From: AP-15 sp963716115
Lineage (GTDB): Bacteria > Pseudomonadota > Alphaproteobacteria > ATCC43930 > CGMCC-115725
Direction of reading: 5' to 3'
Assembly (NCBI GenBank): GCA_963716115.1
Contig: CAVQSZ010000033.1
Location: forward strand, 1-64,000
Length of the DNA: 64,000 nucleotides
Positions 44,625-52,981 of the stretch are shown piece by piece; position 1 is the stretch's first letter, and each line of letters starts with the position of its first letter. Made by a program: the position numbers and the translations under genes. Under the pieces are notes generated by a model, which worked only from the letters and a program-made list of their open reading frames with translations, was not told the DNA's origin and made no database searches.

Positions 44625-45660
44625 ATGACCAGCTTGTCGTTGCCGGCCGAACCCGCCGCCGTCGAGGCCCGCAACGCCCGCGACACAAGGGAGCCGGTCG
44701 CCTGGGCGCTGCACGACGGCAAGGCAGGGATGGCGAGCCAGGCGCTCGGGCTTGCCGAGGCGACCGGCTTCGCCTTGGTCGAGAAGCCGCTGTCGATCCG
44801 CCTGCCGTGGGCCTGCCTGCCGCCGCAGCTCTGGCTTGCGCCGTTGCGCGCCGCGGGCGCCGCCGGAGCGCGGCTGGTCCCGCCGTGGCCCGACCTCGTG
44901 ATCGCCTGCGGCCGCAATGCGGCGATGCCGGCGCTCGCCATCCGGCGGGCGAGCGCCGGCCGCGCTTTCGCCGCGCAGATCCAGGACCCCGGGGTCGGCC
45001 GCGACGAGTTCGACCTCCTGGTCGTGCCCGAGCACGACCGGCTGCGCGGCCCGCGCGTGGTCGTGACGCAGGGCGCGGTCCATCGCGTCACCGCGGCGGG
45101 GCTTGCCGCCGAGCGCCGGCGCTTTCCCGCGCTGGCGGCGATGCCGCGGCCGATCCTGACGGTGCTGATCGGCGGTGCAAACCGGGCCTATCGGCTGCCG
45201 CCGCGGCGCCTCGGCGAGATCGCCGACCTGCTGGCGGGCCTCCTGCGCGAGAGCGGCGGCTCGGTCCTGGCCACTCCCTCGCGGCGCACCGGGGCGGCCG
45301 GCGCGGCGATGCTGCGCGAGCGGCTCGCGCGGCCTGCCGGCGGCAGTTTGGGACGGCGACGGGGCCAACCCCTATTACGCCTATCTCGCCTACGCCGACG
45401 CGCTGCTGGTGACCGCCGATTCGGTGTCGATGGTCAGCGAGGCGGCGGCGACCGGCAAGCCCGTCCACATCCTCGACCTCGACGGCGGCAACGCCAAGTT
45501 CGCGCGCTTTCACGAGGCGATGCGCGCCGCCGGCATTACCCGGCCGTTTTCCGGCCGGATCGAGACGTGGTCCTACCCGATCCCGGACGACACCGCCCGC
45601 GCCGGCGCGGCGTTGCGCGCGCTGGTCCTCGGCCGGCTCGCGGCGCGGCGGCCGGGATGA
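44625..45660 (+). CDS. ELM1/GtrOC1 family (DUF1022) protein, one frameshift
   Basis: The protein of about 345 residues belongs to the family related to plant ELM1, with a GT-B-like fold: ALHDGKAGMASQALGLAEAT, LVIACGRNAAMPAL, AQIQDPGVGRDEFDLLVVPE and NPYYAYLAYADALLVTADSV followed by SMVSEAAATGKPV. The frame shifts near 45330; the last third is read in another frame up to 45660. Bacterial members may act on envelope glycolipids, which is inferred. The stop overlaps the ATG of a double PAP2 protein (ATGA), suggesting joint work on a lipid-linked sugar or polyprenyl phosphate. Confidence 0.82.
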
Positions 45661-47132
45661 GGGCGGCGGCGGTCTATTTCGCATTGGTCGCCGTCGCCGC
45701 GGCGCTGTTCCTGCTGGCGCCGCAGCTCGATCTGGCGGCGAGCCGGCTGTTCTACGCGCCCGGAGCGGGCTTCCTCCTGGCCGATTGGCCGCCGGTCGTC
45801 ATTCTCTACCGCGCCGTTCCGTGGCTCGCCTGGGGCGCGCTGCTGCTCGTCGCCGCGGCCGCCGCCCGGCTGTTCCTGACCGGCCGGCCGTGGCGGCGGC
45901 TCGACCGCAAGGCGCTGGTCTTTGTCGTCGCGACCTTGGCGCTGGGGCCGGGCCTCCTCGCCAACACCCTCCTCAAGGATCATTGGGGGCGGGCGCGGCC
46001 GGCGCAGATCGAAGCCTTCGGCGGCACGCGCCATTTCACCCCGGCGCCGCTGCCGGCGGCGGAATGCGCGCAGAACTGCTCGTTTGTCTCGGGCCACGCG
46101 GCGCTGGGCTTTGCCCTGGTCGCCTTCGCCTTTCTGCTGCCGCCCGGCCCGTCGCGGCGCTGGGGGATCGCCGCGGCGCTCGGCTTCGGGGCGCTGATCG
46201 GGCTCGGGCGCATGGCCCAGGGCGCCCATTTTCTGTCGGATGTCGTCTTCGCCGGCCTGCTCGTCTACGGCGTGGCGGCGGCGCTGCACTGGGCGATCGT
46301 CGACCGGGACGCGCTCGCGGCCCCGGCCCCGGTGCGCCTTTACCGGTCGCTCGGGCATGCCGCCGCGGCTTCTTGGGGCGCGGCGCGGCGTTGCGCGGAG
46401 GAGCCGGCGGGCCGGCTCGGGCTGTGGGCCGCGGCCGCGGCAATCGCCGTCGTGGTCTCGATCGCGGCGATCGACCGGCCGCTCGCCTATTTCTTTCACG
46501 ACAAGGGGCCGGACCTGCACGGGCTCTTCGACCTGACCGGGCGGCTCGGCCTGACCTGGGGCTATCTGACCGTGTTCGGCCTGGCGTTCGCGGCGCTGCA
46601 TTGGGGCGGCGCGGCCCCGCGGCTGCGGCCGCTGGCCGCGCCGATGCGGGCGCTGTCGGCGGTCCCGGCCTTTCTGTTCGCCGCGCTCGCCGCCTCGGGC
46701 CTCGCCGTCGATCTGCTCAAGGTGCTTTTCGGCCGGACCCGGCCAAAGCTGCTGTTCAGCTCGGACATCTTCGCCTTCACCTGGCTCGGCGCGCGCGCCG
46801 ACCATTGGTCGTTCCCGTCGGGCCATGCGGCGACGATCGCGGCGCTCGCGACCGCGCTGTGGTGCCTGTGGCCGCGTCATCTGCTGTTCTACATCCTGCT
46901 CGGCGTGATCGTGTCGGCGAGCCGCCTCGTCGTCGGCGCGCACTATCTGAGCGACACGCTCGCCGGCGCCTTCATCGCCGTCGTCGCGACGCGCGGCGTG
47001 GCGCTCCTCTTCGCCAAAGGGGGAATCGACCTCGCCCGTTCGCGCCGCGCCCGCGCCGCCGCATCGGGCGGGCCGCCCTGGCCGTGCCGGCTCCTCGGCA
47101 GAGCCGCGCTGCGCCGCGGGCCCGCCGGCTAG
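45657..47132 (+). CDS. Membrane protein with two tandem PAP2 phosphatase domains
   Basis: This 491-residue protein carries two complete PAP2 domains in a row. Domain 1 has KDHWGRARP, NCSFVSGHAA and GRMAQGAHFLSD; domain 2 has KVLFGRTRP, WSFPSGHAA and SRLVVGAHYLSD. Both keep the lysine/arginine, serine-glycine-histidine and final histidine-aspartate of the active site. Membrane helices flank each. PAP2 enzymes remove phosphate from lipids such as undecaprenyl diphosphate. A single-domain enzyme has about 230 residues, so this looks like a duplication within one gene. It is coupled to the ELM1-type gene upstream. Confidence 0.88.
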   Translation: MRAAAVYFALVAVAAALFLLAPQLDLAASRLFYAPGAGFLLADWPPVVILYRAVPWLAWGALLLVAAAAARLFLTGRPWRRLDRKALVFVVATLALGPGLLANTLLKDHWGRARPAQIEAFGGTRHFTPAPLPAAECAQNCSFVSGHAALGFALVAFAFLLPPGPSRRWGIAAALGFGALIGLGRMAQGAHFLSDVVFAGLLVYGVAAALHWAIVDRDALAAPAPVRLYRSLGHAAAASWGAARRCAEEPAGRLGLWAAAAAIAVVVSIAAIDRPLAYFFHDKGPDLHGLFDLTGRLGLTWGYLTVFGLAFAALHWGGAAPRLRPLAAPMRALSAVPAFLFAALAASGLAVDLLKVLFGRTRPKLLFSSDIFAFTWLGARADHWSFPSGHAATIAALATALWCLWPRHLLFYILLGVIVSASRLVVGAHYLSDTLAGAFIAVVATRGVALLFAKGGIDLARSRRARAAASGGPPWPCRLLGRAALRRGPAG

Positions 47133-47178
47133 GGCTGGCTTGCGCCGCCGGCGGGCGGTGGTGTATCGGCGGGGCGCC

Positions 47179-49074
47179 ATGGCCTTGCGCATCGAGACCT
47201 TCGACAATGCGAGCGGGGGAAACACCCTCTACAAGGCGCTGACCCACCCGAGCGCCGCCGGCCCGGCGCGGGCGCTGGTCGACGCGCTGCGGGCCCGGCC
47301 GCCGGTCGCGATCTACGACCCGGACGGGGCCGCTGCCGCCTTCAACGAGATCTTTCCGCTGAACGCGCTGGAGATCGCCGGCGTCTATGTGCAGCAGGTG
47401 GCGCAGCTCGGCCGCCCCATTCTGGGCTGTCCGGCGCGGCCGGTGACCGAGCTTTCCCGCGCCGCCGCCGGCGCCGTCTTCGTCGCCGCCTTCGACGCCG
47501 GGCGCATCGCCGCGCAGCTCGGCCCCTACCTGCCCGAAGGGGCGCGGGTCTTCACCCTCGATGCGATGCGCATCCCGGCCGAGCGCCTGACCAGCCGCCG
47601 CGCCTATCTCGACCCGCTCAACTTCGCCACCAATTTCGTCTTTTTCCGCGACGCCGACGGGCTGCGCACGCGGCTCGCGACGGCCAACTACTGGGCGGGC
47701 TACGGGGCGGGCCCGGTGGCCTGCTGGATGACCTTGTTCGCCGGCGACGGCGCGGTGCTGGCCGAGTGGCGCGAGGCGTGCGGGCCGGGGGCGATCGCGC
47801 TCGACAGCCGCGAGATCCGCGCGCGCTTCGAGCTGCCGGAATTCACCGGCCAGATCTTTCTGCAAATCGTCGGCGCGGCCGGGCACGACATCGTCAAATA
47901 CGCGCTCGACACCTTCGGCGACGGCTCGCTGTCGGCGACCCACGACGCCAACGCCTGGCCGGCCGACCGCTATGCCGGCCTGCCGGCGCCGGGGCCGGGC
48001 GAGCGGGTCGTGCTGTGGCTGCAGAACAGCCATCCGGTCGCGATCCCCGCCGGCGCCGTCGCGATCAACCCGATGGGCGACGAGCGGGCGGCGGCGGTCG
48101 TGGCCGAGCCGATCGCGCCCTTCGCCAGCCGCGGCCTCGATGTGGCCGAGCTGCTGCCCGGCCTCGCCTGGCCGCGGCAGATCGAGCTGCGCGCGGGCAA
48201 GCACATGGTGCGGCCGCGCTACGAGGTGATCGCCGCCGGCCGCCGCCGCATCGCGCACGTCAATGTCGAGCGCGACGACCTCGCCCCCGACCCGAACCTG
48301 CCGCGGCTCGCCGAGGCGCTGGGCAAGGGCTATCTGCTGCCCGCGCCGATCCTGCCGCGGGGCGGGTGGCGGACCGAAATCCTGCCGACGCCGATGGCCG
48401 CCCGCCAGCACGAGCTGCCGCTCGCCGCGCTGGTCTACGACGCCGAGGGGAGGGAGCTGCTGCGCCTGCCTCTGGGCCGGCTGCCGCGGGCGCACGCGAC
48501 GGCGCTCGACCTCGACGACGCCGCCGGGATCGAGGCGCTGGGCGAGGGCCACGGCCATGTCGAGCTGGTCTACGATTTCGCCGCCGGCGGCGAGGGCGAC
48601 GGCTGGCTGCACGCGCTCTTCCGCTATCGCCGCCGGGCCGGCGGGCACGCCGCCGAAACCAGCTTTGGCGCGCACGTCTTCAACACCATCCTGACCTATC
48701 GCGGCGAGCCGCAATCCTACGGCGGCCGCCCGCCGGGACTGTCGACCCGGCTCTTTCTCCGGCTCGGGGCCGGCGGCTGGGACACCTTCTGCCACCTGAT
48801 CTACCCGGCCTCGCGCCCATGGCTGCCGGCGAGCGCGACCGAGATCATCCTCTACGACGGCGGCGGGCGCGAGATCGCGCGCGAGCGGCTGGCGATTCCC
48901 TGCTCGGGCTCGCGGCTGTGGCGCTATCACGACGCCTTCGACGCGGCGGCGCGCGGCCGCGCCGGGGCCGGCGCCTACGCCGTGATCCGCGACCCGACCT
49001 GCCGGCTGTTTGGCTATCACGGGCTCCTCGGCGCCGACGGAGCCTTCAGCCTCGACCACATGTTCGGGTTTTAA
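47179..49074 (+). CDS. Conserved protein of unknown function
   Basis: I do not recognise a domain in this 631-residue protein. It starts MALRIETFDNASGGNTLYKA and has no signal peptide or membrane helix. The first 200 residues resemble an alpha/beta nucleotide-sugar or phosphotransferase-like fold (PPVAIYDPDGAAAAFNEIF, NYWAGYGAGPVACWMTLFAG); the rest is beta-rich (HVFNTILTYRGEPQSYGGRP, LFGYHGLLGADGAFSLDHMF). The frame is intact and codon use is native. It stands between the PAP2 gene and trxB on the same strand. Function is open. Confidence 0.7.
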   Translation: MALRIETFDNASGGNTLYKALTHPSAAGPARALVDALRARPPVAIYDPDGAAAAFNEIFPLNALEIAGVYVQQVAQLGRPILGCPARPVTELSRAAAGAVFVAAFDAGRIAAQLGPYLPEGARVFTLDAMRIPAERLTSRRAYLDPLNFATNFVFFRDADGLRTRLATANYWAGYGAGPVACWMTLFAGDGAVLAEWREACGPGAIALDSREIRARFELPEFTGQIFLQIVGAAGHDIVKYALDTFGDGSLSATHDANAWPADRYAGLPAPGPGERVVLWLQNSHPVAIPAGAVAINPMGDERAAAVVAEPIAPFASRGLDVAELLPGLAWPRQIELRAGKHMVRPRYEVIAAGRRRIAHVNVERDDLAPDPNLPRLAEALGKGYLLPAPILPRGGWRTEILPTPMAARQHELPLAALVYDAEGRELLRLPLGRLPRAHATALDLDDAAGIEALGEGHGHVELVYDFAAGGEGDGWLHALFRYRRRAGGHAAETSFGAHVFNTILTYRGEPQSYGGRPPGLSTRLFLRLGAGGWDTFCHLIYPASRPWLPASATEIILYDGGGREIARERLAIPCSGSRLWRYHDAFDAAARGRAGAGAYAVIRDPTCRLFGYHGLLGADGAFSLDHMFGF

Positions 49075-49144
49075 TCCCGAACCTTTTCTCGCTGCGCTGC
49101 GAAAGAGTGATATATTCTGCCGGTTCATTCGGCGGGATCCGGCG

Positions 49145-50116
49145 ATGTCCGAACGTCATCACAGCAAGGTCCTGATCATCGGGTCAGGACCAGCCGGCTA
49201 CACTGCGGCGATTTACGCCGCGCGCGCCGGCCTCGAGCCGCTCGTGGTCGCCGGGTTGCAGCCCGGCGGGCAGATGACCATCACCACCGATGTCGAAAAC
49301 TACCCCGGCTTCGCCGAAATCATTCAAGGCCCGTGGCTGATGGAGCAGATGCAGCTTCAGGCCGAGCATGTCGGCGCGAAGGTGATCGTGGACCTGATCA
49401 CTCGGATCGACCTCGCGCGGCGGCCCTTCGTCGCCACCGGCGATTCGGGCGATGCCTATGTCGGCGAGGCGGCGATCGTCGCCACCGGCGCCCAGGCGCG
49501 CTGGCTCGGCCTGCCGAGCGAGGCGCTGTTCCGCGGCTTCGGGGTGTCGGCCTGCGCCACCTGCGACGGGTTTTTCTTCCGCGGCAAGGAGGTGGTCGTG
49601 GTCGGCGGCGGCAACACCGCGGTCGAGGAGGCGCTCTATCTGACCAACCACGCGCGCCGCGTGACCCTGGTGCATCGCCGCGACGCGCTGCGGGCCGAGA
49701 AGATCCTGCAGCAGAGGCTGTTCGGCAATCCCAAGATCGAGATCATCTGGGACAGCGTCGTCGACGAGGTCCTCGGTGAGCCCGAGCCGCCCGGGGTTGC
49801 CGGGGTTCGGCTGCGCAACGTCAGGACCGGGGCCTCGCGCGCGCTCGCCTGCGACGGCGTCTTTGTCGCGATCGGGCATACGCCGGTGACGCAATTCCTC
49901 GCCGGCCAGCTGCCGCTCGATGCCGAAGGCTATGTCGTGACCCGCCCCGATTCGACCGAGACCGCGATCGCGGGCGTGTTCGCCGCGGGCGATGTGAGGG
50001 ACAAGGTCTTCCGTCAGGCGGTGACCGCGGCGGGGATGGGCTGCATGGCGGCGCTGGAGGCGGAGAAGTTTTTGGCGTCGCGGGAGGCGGGTGCGACCAT
50101 GCGCGCGGCCGAGTAG
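49145..50116 (+). CDS. trxB: Thioredoxin reductase
   Basis: TrxB passes electrons from NADPH via FAD to thioredoxin. The 323-residue protein has the FAD site IIGSGPAGYTAAIYAARAGL, the redox pair C137-A-T-C140 (ACATCDGFF), the NADPH site VVVGGGNTAVEEALYL and the C-terminal FAD motif GVFAAGDVRD. The start at 49145 fits other family members. An lsrB-like regulator follows 43 bases later, the order known from rhizobia and Brucella. Confidence 0.97.
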   Translation: MSERHHSKVLIIGSGPAGYTAAIYAARAGLEPLVVAGLQPGGQMTITTDVENYPGFAEIIQGPWLMEQMQLQAEHVGAKVIVDLITRIDLARRPFVATGDSGDAYVGEAAIVATGAQARWLGLPSEALFRGFGVSACATCDGFFFRGKEVVVVGGGNTAVEEALYLTNHARRVTLVHRRDALRAEKILQQRLFGNPKIEIIWDSVVDEVLGEPEPPGVAGVRLRNVRTGASRALACDGVFVAIGHTPVTQFLAGQLPLDAEGYVVTRPDSTETAIAGVFAAGDVRDKVFRQAVTAAGMGCMAALEAEKFLASREAGATMRAAE

Positions 50117-50159
50117 CGGGCGCGAGCCTGCGCTCGGAGCCGCTGCCGGGGGACCGGGG

Positions 50160-51053
50160 ATGGATTGGGACAAGCTGCGGGTGTTTCATGCTGTGGCCGA
50201 GGCGGGCAGCTTTACCCATGCCGGCGAATCGCTGAACCTGAGCCAGTCGGCGGTCAGCCGCCAGATCAGCGCGCTCGAGGAGAGCCTGAGCGTGCCGTTG
50301 TTCCACCGCCATGCCCGCGGCCTGATCCTGACCGAGCAGGGCGAGCTGTTGTTCCGCACCGCGCGCGAGGTGTTCGCCAAGCTGTCGATGGCCGAGGGCC
50401 TGATCTCCGAATCCAAGGACCGCCCCAAGGGGCCGCTCAAGATCACCACCACCGTCGCCTTCGGCTCGACCTGGCTGACGCCGCGGATCCGCGAGTTCCT
50501 CGACCTCTACCCGGAGATCCAGGTCACCCTGGTGATCGACGATTCGGAGCTCGATCTGTCGATGCGCGAGGCCGACGTGGCGATCCGCATGTCGCCGCCG
50601 CGCCAGCCCGACCTGATCCAGCGCCACCTCGTCAGCGTGCCGACCCATGTCTACGCCGCGCCGGAATACGTCAAGAAGCACGGCATGCCGCAAAAGCCGG
50701 AGGATCTCGACAAGCATCGGCTGATCGTCTACGGCGAGGACTCGCGGCCGCCGGTGCAGAACGTCAACTGGCTGCTCGACGCCGGCGCGCGGCCGGGGCA
50801 GGAGCGCAAGCCGATCCTCGCCGTCAACAATTTCTACGCGATGCTGCGCGCGGTCGTCAGCGGGCTCGGGATCGCCGCGCTGTCGGATTTCATCGCGACC
50901 GAGCAGACCGAGCTGGTGCGCATCCTGCCCGAGCTGACCGGGCCGCCGATCGAGGCCTATTTCGTCTATCCCGAAGAGCTGCGCGCCTCGAAGCGGATCA
51001 GCGTCTTCCGCGACTTTCTGCTGCGCAAGGTGGCCGAAACCCGGCTCACCTGA
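50160..51053 (+). CDS. lsrB: LysR-type regulator of the LsrB/VtlR group
   Basis: This 297-residue LysR protein begins MDWDKLRVFHAVAEAGSFTH and has the winged helix LNLSQSAVSRQISALEESL and a periplasmic-binding-like effector domain. Wording such as LFHRHARGLILTEQGELLFR and the position after trxB match LsrB of Sinorhizobium and VtlR of Brucella. Those proteins control oxidative-stress, envelope and host-interaction genes, including AbcR small RNAs. A candidate AbcR-type RNA lies just downstream. The stop codon falls in a 14-bp tandem duplication. The group is clear; the precise regulon here is inferred. Confidence 0.85.
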   Translation: MDWDKLRVFHAVAEAGSFTHAGESLNLSQSAVSRQISALEESLSVPLFHRHARGLILTEQGELLFRTAREVFAKLSMAEGLISESKDRPKGPLKITTTVAFGSTWLTPRIREFLDLYPEIQVTLVIDDSELDLSMREADVAIRMSPPRQPDLIQRHLVSVPTHVYAAPEYVKKHGMPQKPEDLDKHRLIVYGEDSRPPVQNVNWLLDAGARPGQERKPILAVNNFYAMLRAVVSGLGIAALSDFIATEQTELVRILPELTGPPIEAYFVYPEELRASKRISVFRDFLLRKVAETRLT

Positions 51054-51066
51054 CCCGGCTCACCTG
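51039..51066. repeat. 14-bp perfect tandem duplication across the lsrB stop
   Basis: ACCCGGCTCACCTG is repeated at 51039-51052 and 51053-51066. The stop (51051-51053) straddles the joint between copies. Confidence 0.9.
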
Positions 51067-51204
51067 AAGTGTCGGGCGGGGCGGTTAGAGCATTGCGCTT
51101 TTTGCAGACGAGCCAGACCAAATTCCGGCTGGTAGCCGTATCCGGGATCGCTCATATTCCCACCACGCGATGACGTGTCGCACAGAGTTTTCAGCGGTCG
51201 AAGC

Positions 51205-51322
51205 TGCTGATACGGGTTTCCGGGACTAGTGCCCGGGAAGAGGGTCTACGGACCCTTACGTCTCCCAGACGTGAAGCCTCCCTGTTCAAACTTGGCCGGG
51301 ACTTAGGTCCCGGCCATTTTTC
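51205..51322 (+). ncRNA. Candidate AbcR (alpha-r15) type small RNA
   Basis: About 118 bases downstream of trxB-lsrB fold into a row of hairpins: CCGGG/CCCGG at 51220-51236; AGGGTC-TACG-GACCCT at 51241-51256; ACGTCT-CCC-AGACGT at 51258-51272; and a strong terminator. Two CUCCC anti-Shine-Dalgarno motifs are exposed, one in the third hairpin loop (51262-51266) and one in the linker (51278-51282). This arrangement and its place next to lsrB are those of AbcR RNAs, which repress ABC transporter mRNAs in rhizobia and Brucella. The 5' end is a guess. Only one copy is seen, whereas many genomes have two. Confidence 0.55.
51294..51322 (+). terminator. Rho-independent terminator of the small RNA
   Basis: GGCCGGGAC and GTCCCGGCC pair perfectly around a TTAG loop and are followed by ATTTTTCTTT. 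This is the clearest intrinsic terminator in the window. Confidence 0.88.
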
Positions 51323-51360
51323 TTTGGCGACCGGCTGACGAATATCGACAGGCCGCAAGC

Positions 51361-51552
51361 CTCCCTCGCCCCGCTTGCGGGGAGAGGGACGGGGTGAGGG
51401 GCTCTTGTTTCGGGCTCGGACAAGAGCGCTAAAGCACCTTGCCCACATTGCCAAAGTTCCGGGCCGCGCGATGGCCGGGGGCTCGTTACGCCCTTCTCCC
51501 CGGGCGCATCGCCCCTCACCCCGACCCTCTCCCCGCAAGCGGGGCGAGGGAG
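51361..51552. repeat. Pair of 42-bp inverted repeats (dispersed intergenic element)
   Basis: 51361-51402 and 51511-51552 are reverse complements with one mismatch. Each copy itself holds a CCCCGCTTGCGGGG hairpin and the GGGGTGAGGGGC motif common between genes of many alphaproteobacteria. About 108 bases between them code for nothing I recognise. Confidence 0.85.
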
Positions 51553-51590
51553 CCGACCCCCCCTTCGTTCCAGCCGGCCGTTTTCTCGGC

Positions 51591-52848
51591 CTATGTCGTC
51601 GCGGCGAGCCGCCGCCAATCGATCGCGCTGCCGAGCTTCAGCGGAACGCCGGCTTCGGGCATCGGGTATTTGAGGCCGGTGGCGCAGTTGAACAGGACCA
51701 CGCGGTCGCCTTTGCCGACCCGGCCGTCGGCCAGCGCCGTCTTGTAGGCCGCATAGGTCGCCGCCCCCTCGGGGCAGAGCAGCAGCCCTTCCTCCCTTGC
51801 CACCTCGGCCCAGGCTTCGGCGATCGCCTCGTCGCCGACCGCGGCGGCAAACCCGCCGCTCTCGCGCACCGCCCGCAGGATCAGAAAATCGCCGACCGCC
51901 TGCGGCACGCGGATGCCCGCCGCCATGGTGTGCGCGTTTTCCCAGCGCGGCGCGTGCTCCACGCCGTCCTGCCCAGGCCTTGACCATCGGCGCGCAGCCC
52001 TCGGCCTGGACCACCACCATGCGCGGCCGCTTGGGGCCGATCCAGCCGATCGCCTCCAGCTCGGCAAAGGCCTTCCACATGCCGATAATGCCGGTGCCGC
52101 CCCCGGTCGGGTAAAAGATCACGTCGGGCAATTCCCAGCCGAGCTGCTCGGCGAGCTCGATCCCCATCGTCTTCTTGCCCTCGATCCGGTAGGGCTCGCG
52201 CAGGGTCGAGCAGTTGAACCAGCCGACCTCCTTCTCGCCCTCGGCGACCAGCCTGCCGCAATCGTCGATCAGCCCGTCGACGAGAAACACCGCCGCGCCC
52301 TGCATCGCGATCTCGCGCACGTTCACCGCCGGCGTATCGTCGGGACAGAACACGTAGGCCTTGATGCCGGCGCGCGCGCAGTAGGCGGCCATCGCCGCCC
52401 CGGCATTGCCGTTGGTCGGCATCGCCATGGTCCGAACCCCGAGCTCCTTGGCCATCGACACCGCCAATACCAGCCCGCGCGCCTTGAACGAGCCGGTCGG
52501 CAGCCGGCCCTCGTCCTTGACCAGGACCTCGCCGCCGGCGCCGAGCCTTCCGGCGAGGCGCGGCAGCGCGATCAGCGGCGTCACCACCTCGCCCAACGAG
52601 ACCACATTCTCGGCCCGGCGCACCGGCAAGAGCTCGCGGTAGCGCCACAGCGATTGCGGGCGGGAGGCGAGCTTCTCGCGCGGCAGCGCGCGGCGGGCGC
52701 CGTCAAGGTCGTAGCGCACCAGGAGCGGCCGGCCCGCCTTTGAAAGCCCCTGCAAGACGTCCGCCGGATAGCGCTCGCCGGTCAGGCTGCACTCCAGGTG
52801 GGTGACGAAGGTCGGCAGCGCGCCGCCCGTCCAACCATGATCGACCAT
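51591..52848 (-). CDS. thrC: Threonine synthase, one frameshift
   Basis: This PLP enzyme converts O-phosphohomoserine to threonine. The start at 52848 (MVDHGWTGGALPTFVTHLEC) leads into the family beginning CSLTGERYPADVLQGLSKAG. The PLP lysine is in LPTGSFKARGL, the phosphate-binding loop is GGGTGIIGMWKAF, and the end is LFNCATGLKYPMPEAGVPL. An extra base near 51973 breaks the frame after APMVKAW; the rest continues QDGVEHAPRWENAHTMAAGI. Full length is about 419 residues. The gene is divergent from the LIV-type operon. Confidence 0.88.
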
Positions 52849-52981
52849 CCGCTCCTCCTTGGGTCGTCCTTAACTATAACCTATGTGATTTACTTGTCCG
52901 TGCGGTTCTGGTATGGGGTGCCGAAATCGAGACCGAACCTTCAACCAAAAGGCACTATGACCTGCACGCTGGGAGGATGAG

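Noticed and set aside
51205..51322. The RNA downstream of lsrB as 6S RNA, SRP RNA or RNase P RNA
   Set aside because: I see no 6S-type long closing stem with central bubble, no SRP tetraloop domain and no RNase P core motifs. The two CUCCC motifs and the locus fit AbcR better.
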